A DNA stretch of 64,000 nt from Planococcus donghaensis MPA1U2 (lineage in GTDB: Bacteria; Bacillota; Bacilli; Bacillales_A; Planococcaceae), in NCBI RefSeq assembly GCF_000189395.1, contig NZ_AEPB01000012.1, forward strand, positions 46,156 through 110,155. Direction: 5' to 3'. The notes under the pieces are model-generated. The model saw only the letters and a program-made list of their open reading frames with translations, was not told the DNA's origin and did no database searches. Both the position numbers and the translations under genes were made by a program. Of the stretch, positions 37,197 to 45,836 are shown in pieces. Numbering within the stretch: the first letter of the stretch is position 1; every line of letters starts with the position of its first letter.

Positions 37197-38774
37197 ATGT
37201 TGAATAGACAAGATTTGTTAGCACCAGAATCGTATAATTTGGTTGAAGAAATTGAGCGATATGCAACAGAAGAAGGCAAGCTTGCGATTCACTGGGAAAA
37301 CGATAAAGGTGAAAAACACCAACTTACATATGATGAATTGATCAAACGAGCGAACCGTGCAGCGAATAGCTTTGAAAAAGCAGGTTTAGTTAAAGGGGAT
37401 GTTGTACTTGTTATGGTACCTCGCCTTATTGAAGCGTATGTTGCTTACTTAGGCGCATTAAAAGCGGGCTTAGCTGTAATTCCGAGTTCTGAGATGTTGC
37501 GTGCGAAAGACATTGCATACCGGTTAAATCATAGTGATGCAAAAGCAGTTATTGCATATGAACCATTTATGGATCAATTTGAAGGTGTCAAAGAAATGGA
37601 TGATGTCGTGAAGTTTGTTATTGGTCATTCAGATCAATCGTGGATATCGCTGTTGGATGAAATGGAAGTTGCTTCTGAAGAATATAAAGCAGCACCAACG
37701 AAAAAAGACGACATGGCGTTTTTATCGTATACATCAGGAACTACTGGTAACCCTAAAGGTGCTGTTCATAGTCATGGCTGGGCATATGCACATCTTCGTA
37801 CGTCAGCAGAGCATTGGCTTGGAGCGAAAGAAGGCGATGTAGTATGGGCAACTGCAAGTCCGGGGTGGCAAAAGTGGATTTGGAGTCCGTTTTTAGCAAC
37901 TTTAGGCAGTGGAGCTACCGGTTTTGTTTATAACGGAAAATTTGATCCTGCAGTGTATTTAGAGCTTTTGGAGACACGTAAGATTAATGTTCTTTGCTGT
38001 ACACCGACAGAGTACCGATTAATGGCCAAGCAAAAAGATTTAGCGAAATATGACTTGTCTGCGTTACATAGCGCAGTATCAGCAGGAGAACCGCTAAATG
38101 CTGAAGTGATTAACGTGTTTAAAGAACATTTTTCGTTGGAAGTACGAGATGGCTATGGTCAAACAGAGAATACCTTACTTGTTGGTGTCATGAAAGGCAT
38201 GGAATCTCGCCTAGGCTCAATGGGCAAACCAACACCGGGTAACCGTGTAGAAATTATTGATGACTCGGGAGTTCCTTGTGCTGTTGGGGAAGTGGGAGAT
38301 ATTGCCGTTCATGTAGAAACACCCGCGTTGTTTAAAGAGTATTTTAAAGATCCTGAACGCACGAGTATGCAGTTCCGTGGCGATTATTATGTGACTGGCG
38401 ATAAAGCATCTAAAGATGAGGATGGTTATTTCTGGTTTGAAGGTCGTGGAGACGATATCATCATTTCTTCTGGCTACACAATCGGGCCGTTTGAAGTCGA
38501 AGATGCATTAGTCAAGCATCCAGCTGTTCAGGAATGTGCCGTGATCGGAGCACCAGATGAAGTACGTGGCACAATCGTTAAAGCTTGTGTTGTTTTAGTA
38601 GAAGGACAAATTGCATCAGACGACTTAGTAAAAGACCTGCAAAATCATGTAAAAAAACTAACGGCTCCGTATAAATATCCGCGTGCCATTGATTTCCGAA
38701 CAGAATTGCCCAAAACAGCATCAGGAAAAATTAGACGTGTAGAATTGCGTCAACAAGAAAGTATAAAAAACTAA
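37197..38774 (+). CDS. ytcI: Medium/branched-chain acyl-CoA synthetase (MbcS/YtcI-like)
   Basis: 525-residue AMP-forming acyl-CoA ligase. YTSGTTGNPKGAVHSHG near residue 180 is the P-loop, DGYGQTENTLL near 317 the adenylate motif, and PKTASGKIRRVELRQ near 508 holds the C-terminal catalytic (and often acetylated) lysine. By position after thiI it equals B. subtilis YtcI; homologues activate isobutyrate and related short branched acids. The true substrate is inferred. The ATG at 37197 follows GGGAGGA. sspA, which lies between thiI and ytcI in B. subtilis, is not present. Confidence 0.86.
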   Translation: MLNRQDLLAPESYNLVEEIERYATEEGKLAIHWENDKGEKHQLTYDELIKRANRAANSFEKAGLVKGDVVLVMVPRLIEAYVAYLGALKAGLAVIPSSEMLRAKDIAYRLNHSDAKAVIAYEPFMDQFEGVKEMDDVVKFVIGHSDQSWISLLDEMEVASEEYKAAPTKKDDMAFLSYTSGTTGNPKGAVHSHGWAYAHLRTSAEHWLGAKEGDVVWATASPGWQKWIWSPFLATLGSGATGFVYNGKFDPAVYLELLETRKINVLCCTPTEYRLMAKQKDLAKYDLSALHSAVSAGEPLNAEVINVFKEHFSLEVRDGYGQTENTLLVGVMKGMESRLGSMGKPTPGNRVEIIDDSGVPCAVGEVGDIAVHVETPALFKEYFKDPERTSMQFRGDYYVTGDKASKDEDGYFWFEGRGDDIIISSGYTIGPFEVEDALVKHPAVQECAVIGAPDEVRGTIVKACVVLVEGQIASDDLVKDLQNHVKKLTAPYKYPRAIDFRTELPKTASGKIRRVELRQQESIKN

Positions 38775-38843
38775 GCACAGCCGGAGAAAGGAACGCCTCT
38801 CATTTAGTAGAGAGGTGTTTCAACTATCGGCTGTTTTTCTATG
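38774..38843 (+). terminator. Compound terminator after ytcI
   Basis: The outer arms ACAGCCG/CGGCTGT enclose an inner hairpin CCTCTC/GAGAGG. TTTTTCT follows the outer arm. A less compact structure than the others in the window. Confidence 0.6.
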
Positions 38844-38865
38844 GCTAAATATTAATGCACCTGCA

Positions 38866-38895
38866 TTTACTTTCTGCTTGTTAGCAGCCTATAAT
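38866..38895 (+). promoter_or_regulatory. SigA-type promoter of rarD
   Basis: TTTACT at 38866 and TATAAT at 38890 are 18 bases apart. Transcription would start near 38902, which excludes translation starts further upstream. Confidence 0.6.
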
Positions 38896-38947
38896 GAGAC
38901 TGTTATTTCGAAATACAAAATATTATAAGAATGGTGCGCGATGTCGA

Positions 38948-39865
38948 ATGATAGATTCTAAAAAAGGTGTTTTGGTCATTATTTTAACTTATACGTTATG
39001 GGGATTCATGCCGATCTTTTGGAAACAGCTCGCACATGTTCCTGCAGATGAAGTGTTAGCAGCCAGAATTATATGGTCTTTTATATTAACACTTGTGTTT
39101 ATTGTGTTAATTAATGGAGGTCGTCAATTATGGCTTGACTTAAAAAGCTTATGGGCATCGAAAAAGAAATTTTTCTTATTAATGTTAGCGTCCTTTCTAA
39201 TCTCCGCCAATTGGTTTTTTTATGTATATGCCGTTTCGCATGACCGGATAGTCGAAACGAGCCTTGGTTATTACATCAATCCATTGATTTCGATGTTATT
39301 GGGTGCCATCTTTCTAAAAGAAAAATTATCACCTGCAGTTAAAGTTGCCTTTTTGTTAGCCGCAACAGGTGTTTTGATTTTAACGTTTTCTTTTGGCTCT
39401 TTGCCGTGGCTAGCACTTGGTATGGCGTTTAGCTTTGCTTTTTACGGGTTGATTAAAAAAACCATTCGACTCGATGCACTTCGTGGATTAGCTATTGAGA
39501 CTTTATTTGTTTTCCCATTTGCAATTGCTTATTATGTTTACTTATTTTCTATTAATCGAGTCTCATTTTTACAATTAGGTTTGCCAACAGATAGTTTATT
39601 GTTAGCTAGTGGATTGATTACAGCATTTCCATTATTGTTGTTTGCCATTGGAGCTCCGTTAATCCCGATGTATATGATTGGGTTTCTTCAATATATTGCT
39701 CCATCATTGATGCTATTAATTGGTGTGTTTATTTACGGAGAATCATTTGATGTGGTCAAAATCATTTCGTTTTCGTTAATATGGAGTGCGTTAATTTTGT
39801 TTACGTCCTCAAAATTTTTAGAAGCTAGAGGAATTCGACGAGCAAACCGGAAAGTTTCAGTTTAA
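38948..39865 (+). CDS. rarD: EamA-family transporter RarD
   Basis: 305 residues with about ten membrane helices of the drug/metabolite transporter superfamily. The N-terminal GVLVIILTYTLWGFMPIFWK and ETSLGYYINPLISMLLGAIF are typical of RarD (annotated as chloramphenicol-sensitive protein in E. coli; real substrate unknown). The start at 38948 (MIDSKKG) is chosen since the promoter at 38866-38895 rules out the ATG at 38894. The ribosome-binding site is weak. It occupies the place where B. subtilis has other genes between ytcI and sppA. Confidence 0.82.
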   Translation: MIDSKKGVLVIILTYTLWGFMPIFWKQLAHVPADEVLAARIIWSFILTLVFIVLINGGRQLWLDLKSLWASKKKFFLLMLASFLISANWFFYVYAVSHDRIVETSLGYYINPLISMLLGAIFLKEKLSPAVKVAFLLAATGVLILTFSFGSLPWLALGMAFSFAFYGLIKKTIRLDALRGLAIETLFVFPFAIAYYVYLFSINRVSFLQLGLPTDSLLLASGLITAFPLLLFAIGAPLIPMYMIGFLQYIAPSLMLLIGVFIYGESFDVVKIISFSLIWSALILFTSSKFLEARGIRRANRKVSV

Positions 39866-39934
39866 ATCTTAATGAAACATTTTTCTGTGTTTCACGTATA
39901 GTATGTAGTAGAAACTATGGAGGGAATGGTAAAA

Positions 39935-40948
39935 ATGAATACGAAACGTTGGATTGCTTTAGTAGTCGCTGCCGCCGTATTAGGAATTTCGCTGGTCATC
40001 AACTCAGCCTTCGCATTACTTCAAGGCGGATTTAGTGAAAGTGTCGACGAACTAATGGGAAGCACTCAAACAGGTTTGTCGGAAACAGTAATGGAAGATG
40101 GCGATTTTAATAATCGCGTTGCTGTTTTAAATGTAGACGGTGTTATTCAAGACACGGGAGATGCAGCTTCGTTCTTTGGAACAACTGGCTATAATCATTC
40201 GTTCTTTATGGAACAATTAGAAAATATTAAAGAAGATGCTTCGGTTAAAGCTGTTGTACTTGCGGTAAATTCTCCAGGAGGCGGAGTTGTCGAGTCTGCT
40301 GAAATTTACGACAAAATCACAGAAATTCAAGAAGAAACCGGAAAACCATTTTATGTGTCGATGGGAGCAATTGCTGCTTCTGGTGGCTATTATATTGCAG
40401 CACCGGCAGAAAAGATTTTTGTGAATGAAGAAACATTAACAGGTTCGATTGGTGTGATTATGCAAAGCGTCAATTATGGTGAACTCGCAGAACGCTATGG
40501 TGTGGATTTTGTGACGATTAAATCAGGCCCATACAAAGATATTATGAGCCCAACGCGTGATATGACAGAAGATGAACGTGCGTTGCTTCAAGAAATGCTC
40601 GATGATTCGTATGAATCTTTTGTAGATGTCATTGAAGAAGGTCGAAGTATGACGGAAGAAGAAGTAAAAGCTGTAGCAGATGGTCGGATTATGAATGGTC
40701 GCCAAGCAGTAGAAGTGAATTTAGCAGATGATTTTGGTTTTGAAGAAGATGTCATCGAACAAATAAAAACAGATTTTGATTTAGGAAACGCAGAAGTATT
40801 CCAATATGGAAACGACCAAGGCTGGGGTTCATTGCTTTCGATGAAAGTTAATTCTTTCTTTGGTAACGATCTTGAGACGCAAATGATTTCAAAATTACTT
40901 ACTGAATATAGTTCTCCGCGTATGATGTATTTATACGGTGACAAATAA
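39935..40948 (+). CDS. sppA: Signal peptide peptidase SppA
   Basis: 337-residue membrane serine protease that degrades cleaved signal peptides. One N-terminal helix (WIALVVAAAVLGISLVI, residues 5-21) anchors it. NSPGGGVVESAEIYDKI is the S49 fold signature. TGSIGVIMQ near residue 170 carries the nucleophilic serine and KSGPYKDIMSP near 193 the general-base lysine. The start at 39935 (MNTKRW) fits the family, with GGAGGG upstream. It is followed after 12 bases by yteJ, as in B. subtilis. Confidence 0.92.
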   Translation: MNTKRWIALVVAAAVLGISLVINSAFALLQGGFSESVDELMGSTQTGLSETVMEDGDFNNRVAVLNVDGVIQDTGDAASFFGTTGYNHSFFMEQLENIKEDASVKAVVLAVNSPGGGVVESAEIYDKITEIQEETGKPFYVSMGAIAASGGYYIAAPAEKIFVNEETLTGSIGVIMQSVNYGELAERYGVDFVTIKSGPYKDIMSPTRDMTEDERALLQEMLDDSYESFVDVIEEGRSMTEEEVKAVADGRIMNGRQAVEVNLADDFGFEEDVIEQIKTDFDLGNAEVFQYGNDQGWGSLLSMKVNSFFGNDLETQMISKLLTEYSSPRMMYLYGDK

Positions 40949-40960
40949 GGAGGGACCATC

Positions 40961-41536
40961 ATGACAGATCATGAAACAGAGAAATCAGCAGAACTGCAAG
41001 GTGAAAAGGAACTTCCAAAAACACCGAGTTATGAAGAAGTTCTTTTTTACGAACGGAAACCAGCCGGATTTTGGGTCCGCTTCTGGGCTTATTTAATCGA
41101 TTTGCTGGTTGTTGCGGCTCTTACTTCTATTTTAGTTAAACCGGTATTTGCCTTATCCGGATTGGAAACCACGAATATGCCTTGGTACGGACCCTATGCT
41201 ATTGTGTCAGCTGTGATTTTTTATGGTTATTTTGTTGTAATGACAAAGTTTTTTGGCCAAACAGTTGGCAAGATGATTATGGGCATTCGTGTTGTGTCGT
41301 TGAAATCTGATAACCTTTCGATTATGACGCTTTTGTTTCGTGAATGGATCGGTCGTTTTATTTCGGTGACAATTTTGCCGCTTTATTGGATTGTTGGCTT
41401 TACGCCATTAAAACAAGGAGTCCACGATTATATTGCGGATACAACAGTCGTTCATGAAGATTCATTTAGAAAAAACAAAATGATCCACAAGAAAAAGTTA
41501 GAGGGGTCTGAGTTGCAAGAGACCGGAACGTTTTAG
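40961..41536 (+). CDS. yteJ: RDD-family membrane protein YteJ
   Basis: 191 residues. A charged N-terminus precedes the RDD domain: RFWAYLIDLLVVAALTSIL (first helix, with the Arg...Asp of the family), a second helix at IVSAVIFYGYFVVMTKFFGQTVGKMIMG, and a third at ISVTILPLYWIVGFTPL. The C-terminus ends HDYIADTTVVHED. In B. subtilis sppA and yteJ form an operon and both are implicated in resistance to lantibiotics and cell-wall stress; YteJ was reported to inhibit SppA. Partnership here is inferred from adjacency. Confidence 0.85.
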   Translation: MTDHETEKSAELQGEKELPKTPSYEEVLFYERKPAGFWVRFWAYLIDLLVVAALTSILVKPVFALSGLETTNMPWYGPYAIVSAVIFYGYFVVMTKFFGQTVGKMIMGIRVVSLKSDNLSIMTLLFREWIGRFISVTILPLYWIVGFTPLKQGVHDYIADTTVVHEDSFRKNKMIHKKKLEGSELQETGTF

Positions 41537-41572
41537 TATGATGAAGATATTATGAAAAGGGAGGCGTATTGA

Positions 41573-42079
41573 TTGGCACAGATCACATTCAAGAATAACC
41601 CGGTTACTTTACCTAACACAGAAGTAAAAGTAGGGGATCAAGCTCCTGAATTTACGGTCTTATCAAATGGTTTAGAACCAGTATCATTAAAAGATACAAC
41701 TGGTAAAGTACGTTTAGTGAGTGTAGTTCCATCACTAGACACGGGCGTATGCTCAGACCAAACAAAACGTTTCAGCGAAGAAGCTACTTCTTTAGGAGAC
41801 AATGTTGAAGTATTAACAATCTCAGCTGATTTACCATTTGCGCAAAAACGTTGGACAGACATTAACAAAGTGGATGCCATCACAACGTTGTCAGATCATC
41901 GCGATTTGTCATTCGGAGAAGCTTATGGATTAACGATGCAAGAGCTTCGCTTGTTGGCTCGTTCGGTTTTTGTACTTGATGAAAATGACAAAGTTACATA
42001 CGTAGAGTATGTTTCTGAAGGAACCGATCATCCCGATTATGAAAAAGCGCTAAATGCAGTTAAAGAATTAACAAAATAA
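41573..42079 (+). CDS. tpx: Thiol peroxidase Tpx lacking the resolving cysteine
   Basis: 168-residue peroxiredoxin. [16 protein letters not shown] near residue 60 holds the peroxidatic cysteine, the only cysteine in the protein. In the homologues I recall (B. subtilis, S. aureus, E. coli) the text after [11 protein letters not shown] begins with the resolving cysteine; here it reads [23 protein letters not shown] and [15 protein letters not shown] are intact. So it should work by a one-cysteine mechanism needing an outside thiol such as bacillithiol or a thioredoxin. The start is TTG at 41573 behind GGGAGG. Confidence 0.93.
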   Translation: MAQITFKNNPVTLPNTEVKVGDQAPEFTVLSNGLEPVSLKDTTGKVRLVSVVPSLDTGVCSDQTKRFSEEATSLGDNVEVLTISADLPFAQKRWTDINKVDAITTLSDHRDLSFGEAYGLTMQELRLLARSVFVLDENDKVTYVEYVSEGTDHPDYEKALNAVKELTK

Positions 42080-42081
42080 TA

Positions 42082-42114
42082 CAAGAAACCCACTCGAGAG
42101 AGTGGGTTTCCTTA
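42082..42114 (+). terminator. Terminator after tpx
   Basis: AAACCCACTC/GAGTGGGTTT is a perfect 10-base stem with a GAGA-type loop, followed by CCTTATT. Confidence 0.75.
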
Positions 42115-42131
42115 TTGAGGACGGCGAATAG

Positions 42132-43055
42132 ATGAATTCAGCAATGGAAAAAACCTTTAATTTTATTGATAATCACACAACAAAAATCCAGCAAGAACAA
42201 GACAATGCTTATTTGGAGAGCTTATTGACCACTACTGAAAAATGGTTAGATGGTTTGATCAAGCCAGAAGAAGGTGCGAGCAAAGAAGATATTCGCAAGG
42301 CATTACAATTAGCGGTTTTAAAGGGCATGAAAGAACATATTCAACCCCATCACCAAATGACGCCTGATGCCCTTGGTTTGTTAGTTGGTTATTTGGTTGA
42401 GTTGTTTGTTAAAAAAGAACAAGCAGTTATTTTAGATCCGGCTGTTGGAACAGGTAATTTGCTGTTAACTGTCATGAATTACTTGGACGGACGTATGACC
42501 GGAGCGGGTGTAGAACTGGATGACCTTCTTGTGCGTCTTGCATCAAATGCTGGTAACTTAGTAGAACAGCCGATTACTTTTTACTTACAAGATGCGTTGC
42601 AACCGTTATTGATTGACCCTGTAGATGTGGTTGTCTCAGATTTACCGGTAGGTTATTACCCAGATGAAGAAGCATCGGCTACGTACGAACTAAAAGCAGA
42701 AAAAGGCATGTCCTATGCGCATCACTTGTTTATCGAGCAATCGCTAAAACATACTGCTGATGGTGGTTATTTGTTTTTCATCGTGCCAAAAGCTTTGTTC
42801 GAATCTGAATATGCGAGTCAATTACATAGCTTTTTGAAAAAACATGCTCATATCCAATCGGTTATGGAATTACCGGAAAGCTTATTTAAAAACTCAGCTC
42901 ATGCTAAAGGAATTCTGGTGCTACAGAAAAAACAAGAAGGTGTTAAAGCACCGAAAGAGGTTTTGTTAGCGCGCGTTCCGAATATGTCAAAACCAGAATC
43001 GATGTCTAAATTCTTTTCACAAGTGACAAGCTGGTTTAAAGAAAACAAAGAATAG
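42132..43055 (+). CDS. ytxK: YtxK, class I methyltransferase-fold protein
   Basis: 307 residues of the N6-adenine methylase-like fold. ILDPAVGTGNLLLTVMN near residue 101 is the S-adenosylmethionine loop. The position of the catalytic NPPY motif reads DLPVGYYPDEE near residue 168, so classical adenine methylation is doubtful. C-terminal FKNSAHAKGILVLQKK is typical. B. subtilis YtxK has the same neighbourhood (tpx upstream) but is followed by ackA, which is absent here. Substrate unknown. An alternative start is ATG at 42144. Confidence 0.83.
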   Translation: MNSAMEKTFNFIDNHTTKIQQEQDNAYLESLLTTTEKWLDGLIKPEEGASKEDIRKALQLAVLKGMKEHIQPHHQMTPDALGLLVGYLVELFVKKEQAVILDPAVGTGNLLLTVMNYLDGRMTGAGVELDDLLVRLASNAGNLVEQPITFYLQDALQPLLIDPVDVVVSDLPVGYYPDEEASATYELKAEKGMSYAHHLFIEQSLKHTADGGYLFFIVPKALFESEYASQLHSFLKKHAHIQSVMELPESLFKNSAHAKGILVLQKKQEGVKAPKEVLLARVPNMSKPESMSKFFSQVTSWFKENKE

Positions 43056-43068
43056 TTCAAGCAAATTA

Positions 43069-43077
43069 TGCTATACT
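43069..43077 (+). promoter_or_regulatory. Extended -10 promoter of the 61-residue gene
   Basis: TGCTATACT is an extended -10 (TGn plus TATACT) 52 bases before the start of the small gene. No clear -35. Confidence 0.45.
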
Positions 43078-43128
43078 GAATCTATAAAAAGCCATATGTA
43101 CCATTTTGGATGAAAAGAGGGATGCGCA

Positions 43129-43314
43129 ATGACTGAGTCAAACGAAGCGCCGAAAAAAGTTAGTCTTCAAGAAGCTATCAAACGTCAACTAGAAGCAAAG
43201 AAAAATCAGGCTGCCGATAAACAAGGTGGCGGCAACGCTTCACTTTCAACTAAAAAAATGAAGAGCCAACAATCGAAAAAAGTAAGCAATAATCGTCGTA
43301 AAATGGGTACGTGA
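43129..43314 (+). CDS. Small basic hypothetical protein (61 aa)
   Basis: 61 residues, Lys/Gln/Ser-rich and strongly basic, with no hydrophobic stretch and no cysteine. The first half can form a helix (VSLQEAIKRQLEAKK); the second is low-complexity (GGGNASLSTKK, SQQSKKVSNNRRK). I do not recognise the family. A clear box (AAAGAGGGATG), an extended -10 promoter and its own terminator support that it is expressed. RNA or nucleoid binding would fit the charge but is only a guess. Confidence 0.65.
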   Translation: MTESNEAPKKVSLQEAIKRQLEAKKNQAADKQGGGNASLSTKKMKSQQSKKVSNNRRKMGT

Positions 43315-43346
43315 TTGACATCCTAATTCGATTTTAAGCTTAAGTG

Positions 43347-43382
43347 AAAAGAGACAGGGGAAAATCCTTGTCTCTTTTTTAG
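43347..43382 (+). terminator. Terminator after the 61-residue gene
   Basis: AAAAGAGACAGGG and CCTTGTCTCTTTT pair around a short A-rich loop, followed by T residues. Confidence 0.85.
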
Positions 43383-43468
43383 AACTAGCCACTTCACAAA
43401 TAACAAACAGACACTTTATGAGTAGCTAACAAAACATATGTCATCAAATAAAAACCTTACTAAAAGTA

Positions 43469-43496
43469 TTGACTTGTTCCAAAAGGCTGGTAAAAT
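43469..43496 (+). promoter_or_regulatory. SigA-type promoter of the transporter T-box
   Basis: TTGACT at 43469 and TAAAAT at 43491 are 16 bases apart, about 80 bases before the T-box stem I. Confidence 0.6.
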
Positions 43497-43574
43497 CTAT
43501 TTCAATATACTTATTAGTAATGATGTATTTGTAAGTATGAGTTAGTAAATTTAGTTTCACTATATAGAATAATC

Positions 43575-43784
43575 GTTTGATAGTTTAGTAGACAATTTGT
43601 GTGCAGCAACCAGAGACTGAATGGCAGGTGTGAATTCAGGCAGCAAATTGGGTGAATTACGCTTTCAGTTTGGAACGATTCGTAAAAAAGTGGATGTTTA
43701 GCAGGATCTGAACATCAAAATGGGTGGTAACGCGGAGAAAACCTTCGTCCCTTTATTGGGACGGGGGTTTTCTCTTTTTTTTAT
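43575..43784 (+). ncRNA. T-box leader of an NhaC-type transporter, specifier UAC (Tyr)
   Basis: T-box riboswitch. Core TGGGTGGTAACGCGG at 43721-43735, then a strong terminator, GAGAAAACC..CGTCCC with GGGACG..GGTTTTCTC and eight T, at 43735-43782. The probable specifier is TAC at 43658-43660 in GTGAATTACGC, the same GAATTAC context as in the tyrS leader. The UGGU bulge also fits tRNA-Tyr. Together with the promoter it accounts for the 490-base gap between genes; the first 85 bases after 43382 hold nothing else I recognise. Confidence 0.88.
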
Positions 43785-43804
43785 AAAGAAAAGGAGATTT
43801 TATT

Positions 43805-45181
43805 ATGCATATAATTAAACCAGTCATTACACCAAAGTTTTCAGAAGCGATTATGATTACTGTGGCAATTTTTTTACTGATAAGTATCAGTATCATTCAA
43901 TTTGGAGCGGTTCCGCACATTCCGATTTTGCTTTCGATTTTGCTCTTATTTGCCTATGGCTTAATGAAAAAAGTATCTTATAGACAGCTTGAAAAAGGAT
44001 TAGTTGAAGGTGCTGGTGCAGGAATGAGTGCTGTTTTTCTCTTTTTCTTTATCGGTATGCTCATTAGTAGTTGGATGATTAGTGGCACCATTCCTACTAT
44101 GATTTATGCTGGATTTTCAATAATTTCAATGACGTTCTTTTTTGCCATTGTTTTTATTGTTACGTCATTAATCGGTTTATCGGTCGGCAGTTCGTTAACG
44201 ACAGTTGCGACAATTGGTGTAGCATTTATTGGTATGGCAACGGCGATGGATTTGTCGCTTGCAGTAACGGCTGGCGCCATCGTTTCAGGTGCGTTTTTTG
44301 GTGATAAAATGTCGCCATTATCAGATACAACAAATTTATCATCTTCTATTGTAGGTGTTGACTTGTTTGAGCACATTCGCAATATGGGTTGGACCACAAT
44401 TCCAGCATTCGTGCTGACGTTGATTTTTTTCTTGATTGTATCGCCACGATCTACAGGGGGAACAATACAAGATGTTAGTGAATTTAAAGCAGGACTTTTA
44501 GCTACAGGAATGATTCATTGGTACACGTTGATTCCATTGATTGTTTTAATCGTCTTAACCTTTATAAAAGTACCGGCGTTAATGACGCTAGCAATTAGTT
44601 CAATTTCAGCTATTGTGATTTCTTTCCTGCATCAAGTGTCCTCAGCTTCTGAGATTTTCAATGTCCTGTTTAGTGGATATGTATCAGCTACGGGTATTGC
44701 GGAAATTGATAACTTGTTATCACGAGGTGGTATGGAAAGTATGATGTTTACAGTGGCCCTTGTTCTTTTAGCATTAAGTATGGGTGGGTTATTGTTTACA
44801 TTGGGAATTGTGCAATGTTTATTGGCCAAAGTAGAGAGCTTGTTGAAAAAGGTTTCGTCAGTGATAGCGGCTTCTGCATTAACTGCTATCGGCATCAATA
44901 TTTTGATCGGCGAACAATACTTATCTATTTTGTTAACAGGTCAAGCTTTTAAAGAACCATACGATAAAGTAGGACTGGCCGGTAAAAACTTAAGTCGAGT
45001 GATGGAAGACGCGGGAACAGTGGTTAATCCACTAGTACCATGGAGTGTTTGTGGGATTTTCATCACCGGTGTTATCGGTGTTCCAACACTTGAGTACTTG
45101 CCATTTGCCGTCTTTTGTTTATTGTCTCCAGTATTAACGGTGTTATTTGGGTTTACAGGTAAAACATTAACTTTTAAATAA
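43805..45181 (+). CDS. NhaC-family transporter, probable tyrosine transporter
   Basis: 458 residues with about eleven membrane helices of the NhaC Na+/H+ antiporter superfamily. GAFFGDKMSPLSDTTNLSS near residue 160 is the family signature, and AGTVVNPLVPWSVCGIFITG near 400 is also typical. A tyrosine-specific T-box in front argues that it imports tyrosine rather than acting only as a sodium antiporter; T-box-controlled NhaC relatives (YheL type) have been predicted to be tyrosine transporters. AAGGAGATTTTATT precedes the start. Single-gene unit. Confidence 0.83.
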   Translation: MHIIKPVITPKFSEAIMITVAIFLLISISIIQFGAVPHIPILLSILLLFAYGLMKKVSYRQLEKGLVEGAGAGMSAVFLFFFIGMLISSWMISGTIPTMIYAGFSIISMTFFFAIVFIVTSLIGLSVGSSLTTVATIGVAFIGMATAMDLSLAVTAGAIVSGAFFGDKMSPLSDTTNLSSSIVGVDLFEHIRNMGWTTIPAFVLTLIFFLIVSPRSTGGTIQDVSEFKAGLLATGMIHWYTLIPLIVLIVLTFIKVPALMTLAISSISAIVISFLHQVSSASEIFNVLFSGYVSATGIAEIDNLLSRGGMESMMFTVALVLLALSMGGLLFTLGIVQCLLAKVESLLKKVSSVIAASALTAIGINILIGEQYLSILLTGQAFKEPYDKVGLAGKNLSRVMEDAGTVVNPLVPWSVCGIFITGVIGVPTLEYLPFAVFCLLSPVLTVLFGFTGKTLTFK

Positions 45182-45195
45182 GAAATAAGTAACTT

Positions 45196-45232
45196 TAAAA
45201 AACCGGTGATGCTATACATCATCGGTTTTTTG
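45196..45232 (+). terminator. Terminator after the NhaC-type gene
   Basis: AAAAACCGGTGATG pairs with CATCATCGGTTTTT (small bulges) around a short loop, followed by T residues. Confidence 0.82.
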
Positions 45233-45324
45233 CATTTAGAAGGATAAGAGATTTAAAAGTCGAATAGTACTATAGAGTGCGTTTTGTTACTAAGTCGCGG
45301 AAAATAGTCGAAGGGGTGGAGAAA

Positions 45325-45744
45325 ATGTATAAAAAGATTTTAGTCGCCGTAGATGGTTCCGAAAATTCGAAGCGAGCAGGCAAACACGCTGCACAGTTGG
45401 CTACCATGAGTAAAGATACAGAAGTGACGGTTGTCTATGTTTCTGATTTTGACGAAGACAGTCAAGAGAAAGTGCATGATGGAGGTCAACTTGAATTTGA
45501 GTTGTCACGAAAGAAAAAGGTTCAATCAATTAGAGAACAGCTTGAATTAAATGAAACGTTTTATAAAATCGAAGTGATGCATGGTCGTCCGGCCCCGGTC
45601 ATTATTGAAATGGCTAACGATGGCGAATTTGATTTAGTAGTTATCGGAAGCCGCGGATTAAACCCCGTTTCAAAAATATTACTTGGTGGAGTTAGTCAAA
45701 AAGTTGTAAATCATTCAAATTGTCCAGTGTTAGTTGTTAAATAA
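45325..45744 (+). CDS. Universal stress protein (UspA family), ATP-binding type
   Basis: 139 residues, one Usp domain. It opens KKILVAVDGSENSKRAGKHA. The C-terminal GSRGLNPVSKILLGGVS has the Gly-x2-Gly-x9-Gly pattern of the ATP-binding Usp subgroup, and NCPVLVVK closes it. The start at 45325 follows GGGGTGGAG; a longer in-frame start upstream has no box. Role in stress is known only in general terms. A weak SigB-like pair (GTTTTG, 12 bases, GGAAAA from 45281) lies upstream. Confidence 0.88.
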   Translation: MYKKILVAVDGSENSKRAGKHAAQLATMSKDTEVTVVYVSDFDEDSQEKVHDGGQLEFELSRKKKVQSIREQLELNETFYKIEVMHGRPAPVIIEMANDGEFDLVVIGSRGLNPVSKILLGGVSQKVVNHSNCPVLVVK

Positions 45745-45768
45745 GCTCCGCTAGGCTGTCTGGAATTC

Positions 45769-45777
45769 TGGTATAAT
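45769..45777 (+). promoter_or_regulatory. Extended -10 promoter of yjdM
   Basis: TGGTATAAT (TGn plus TATAAT) lies 60 bases before the start. The -35 is poor, as is usual for extended -10 promoters. Confidence 0.5.
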
Positions 45778-45836
45778 GAAGAAAAAGAATGGTCTTATTA
45801 TTCCTTGATGTACAGGTAGGCCAAGTGGAGGAGAAC

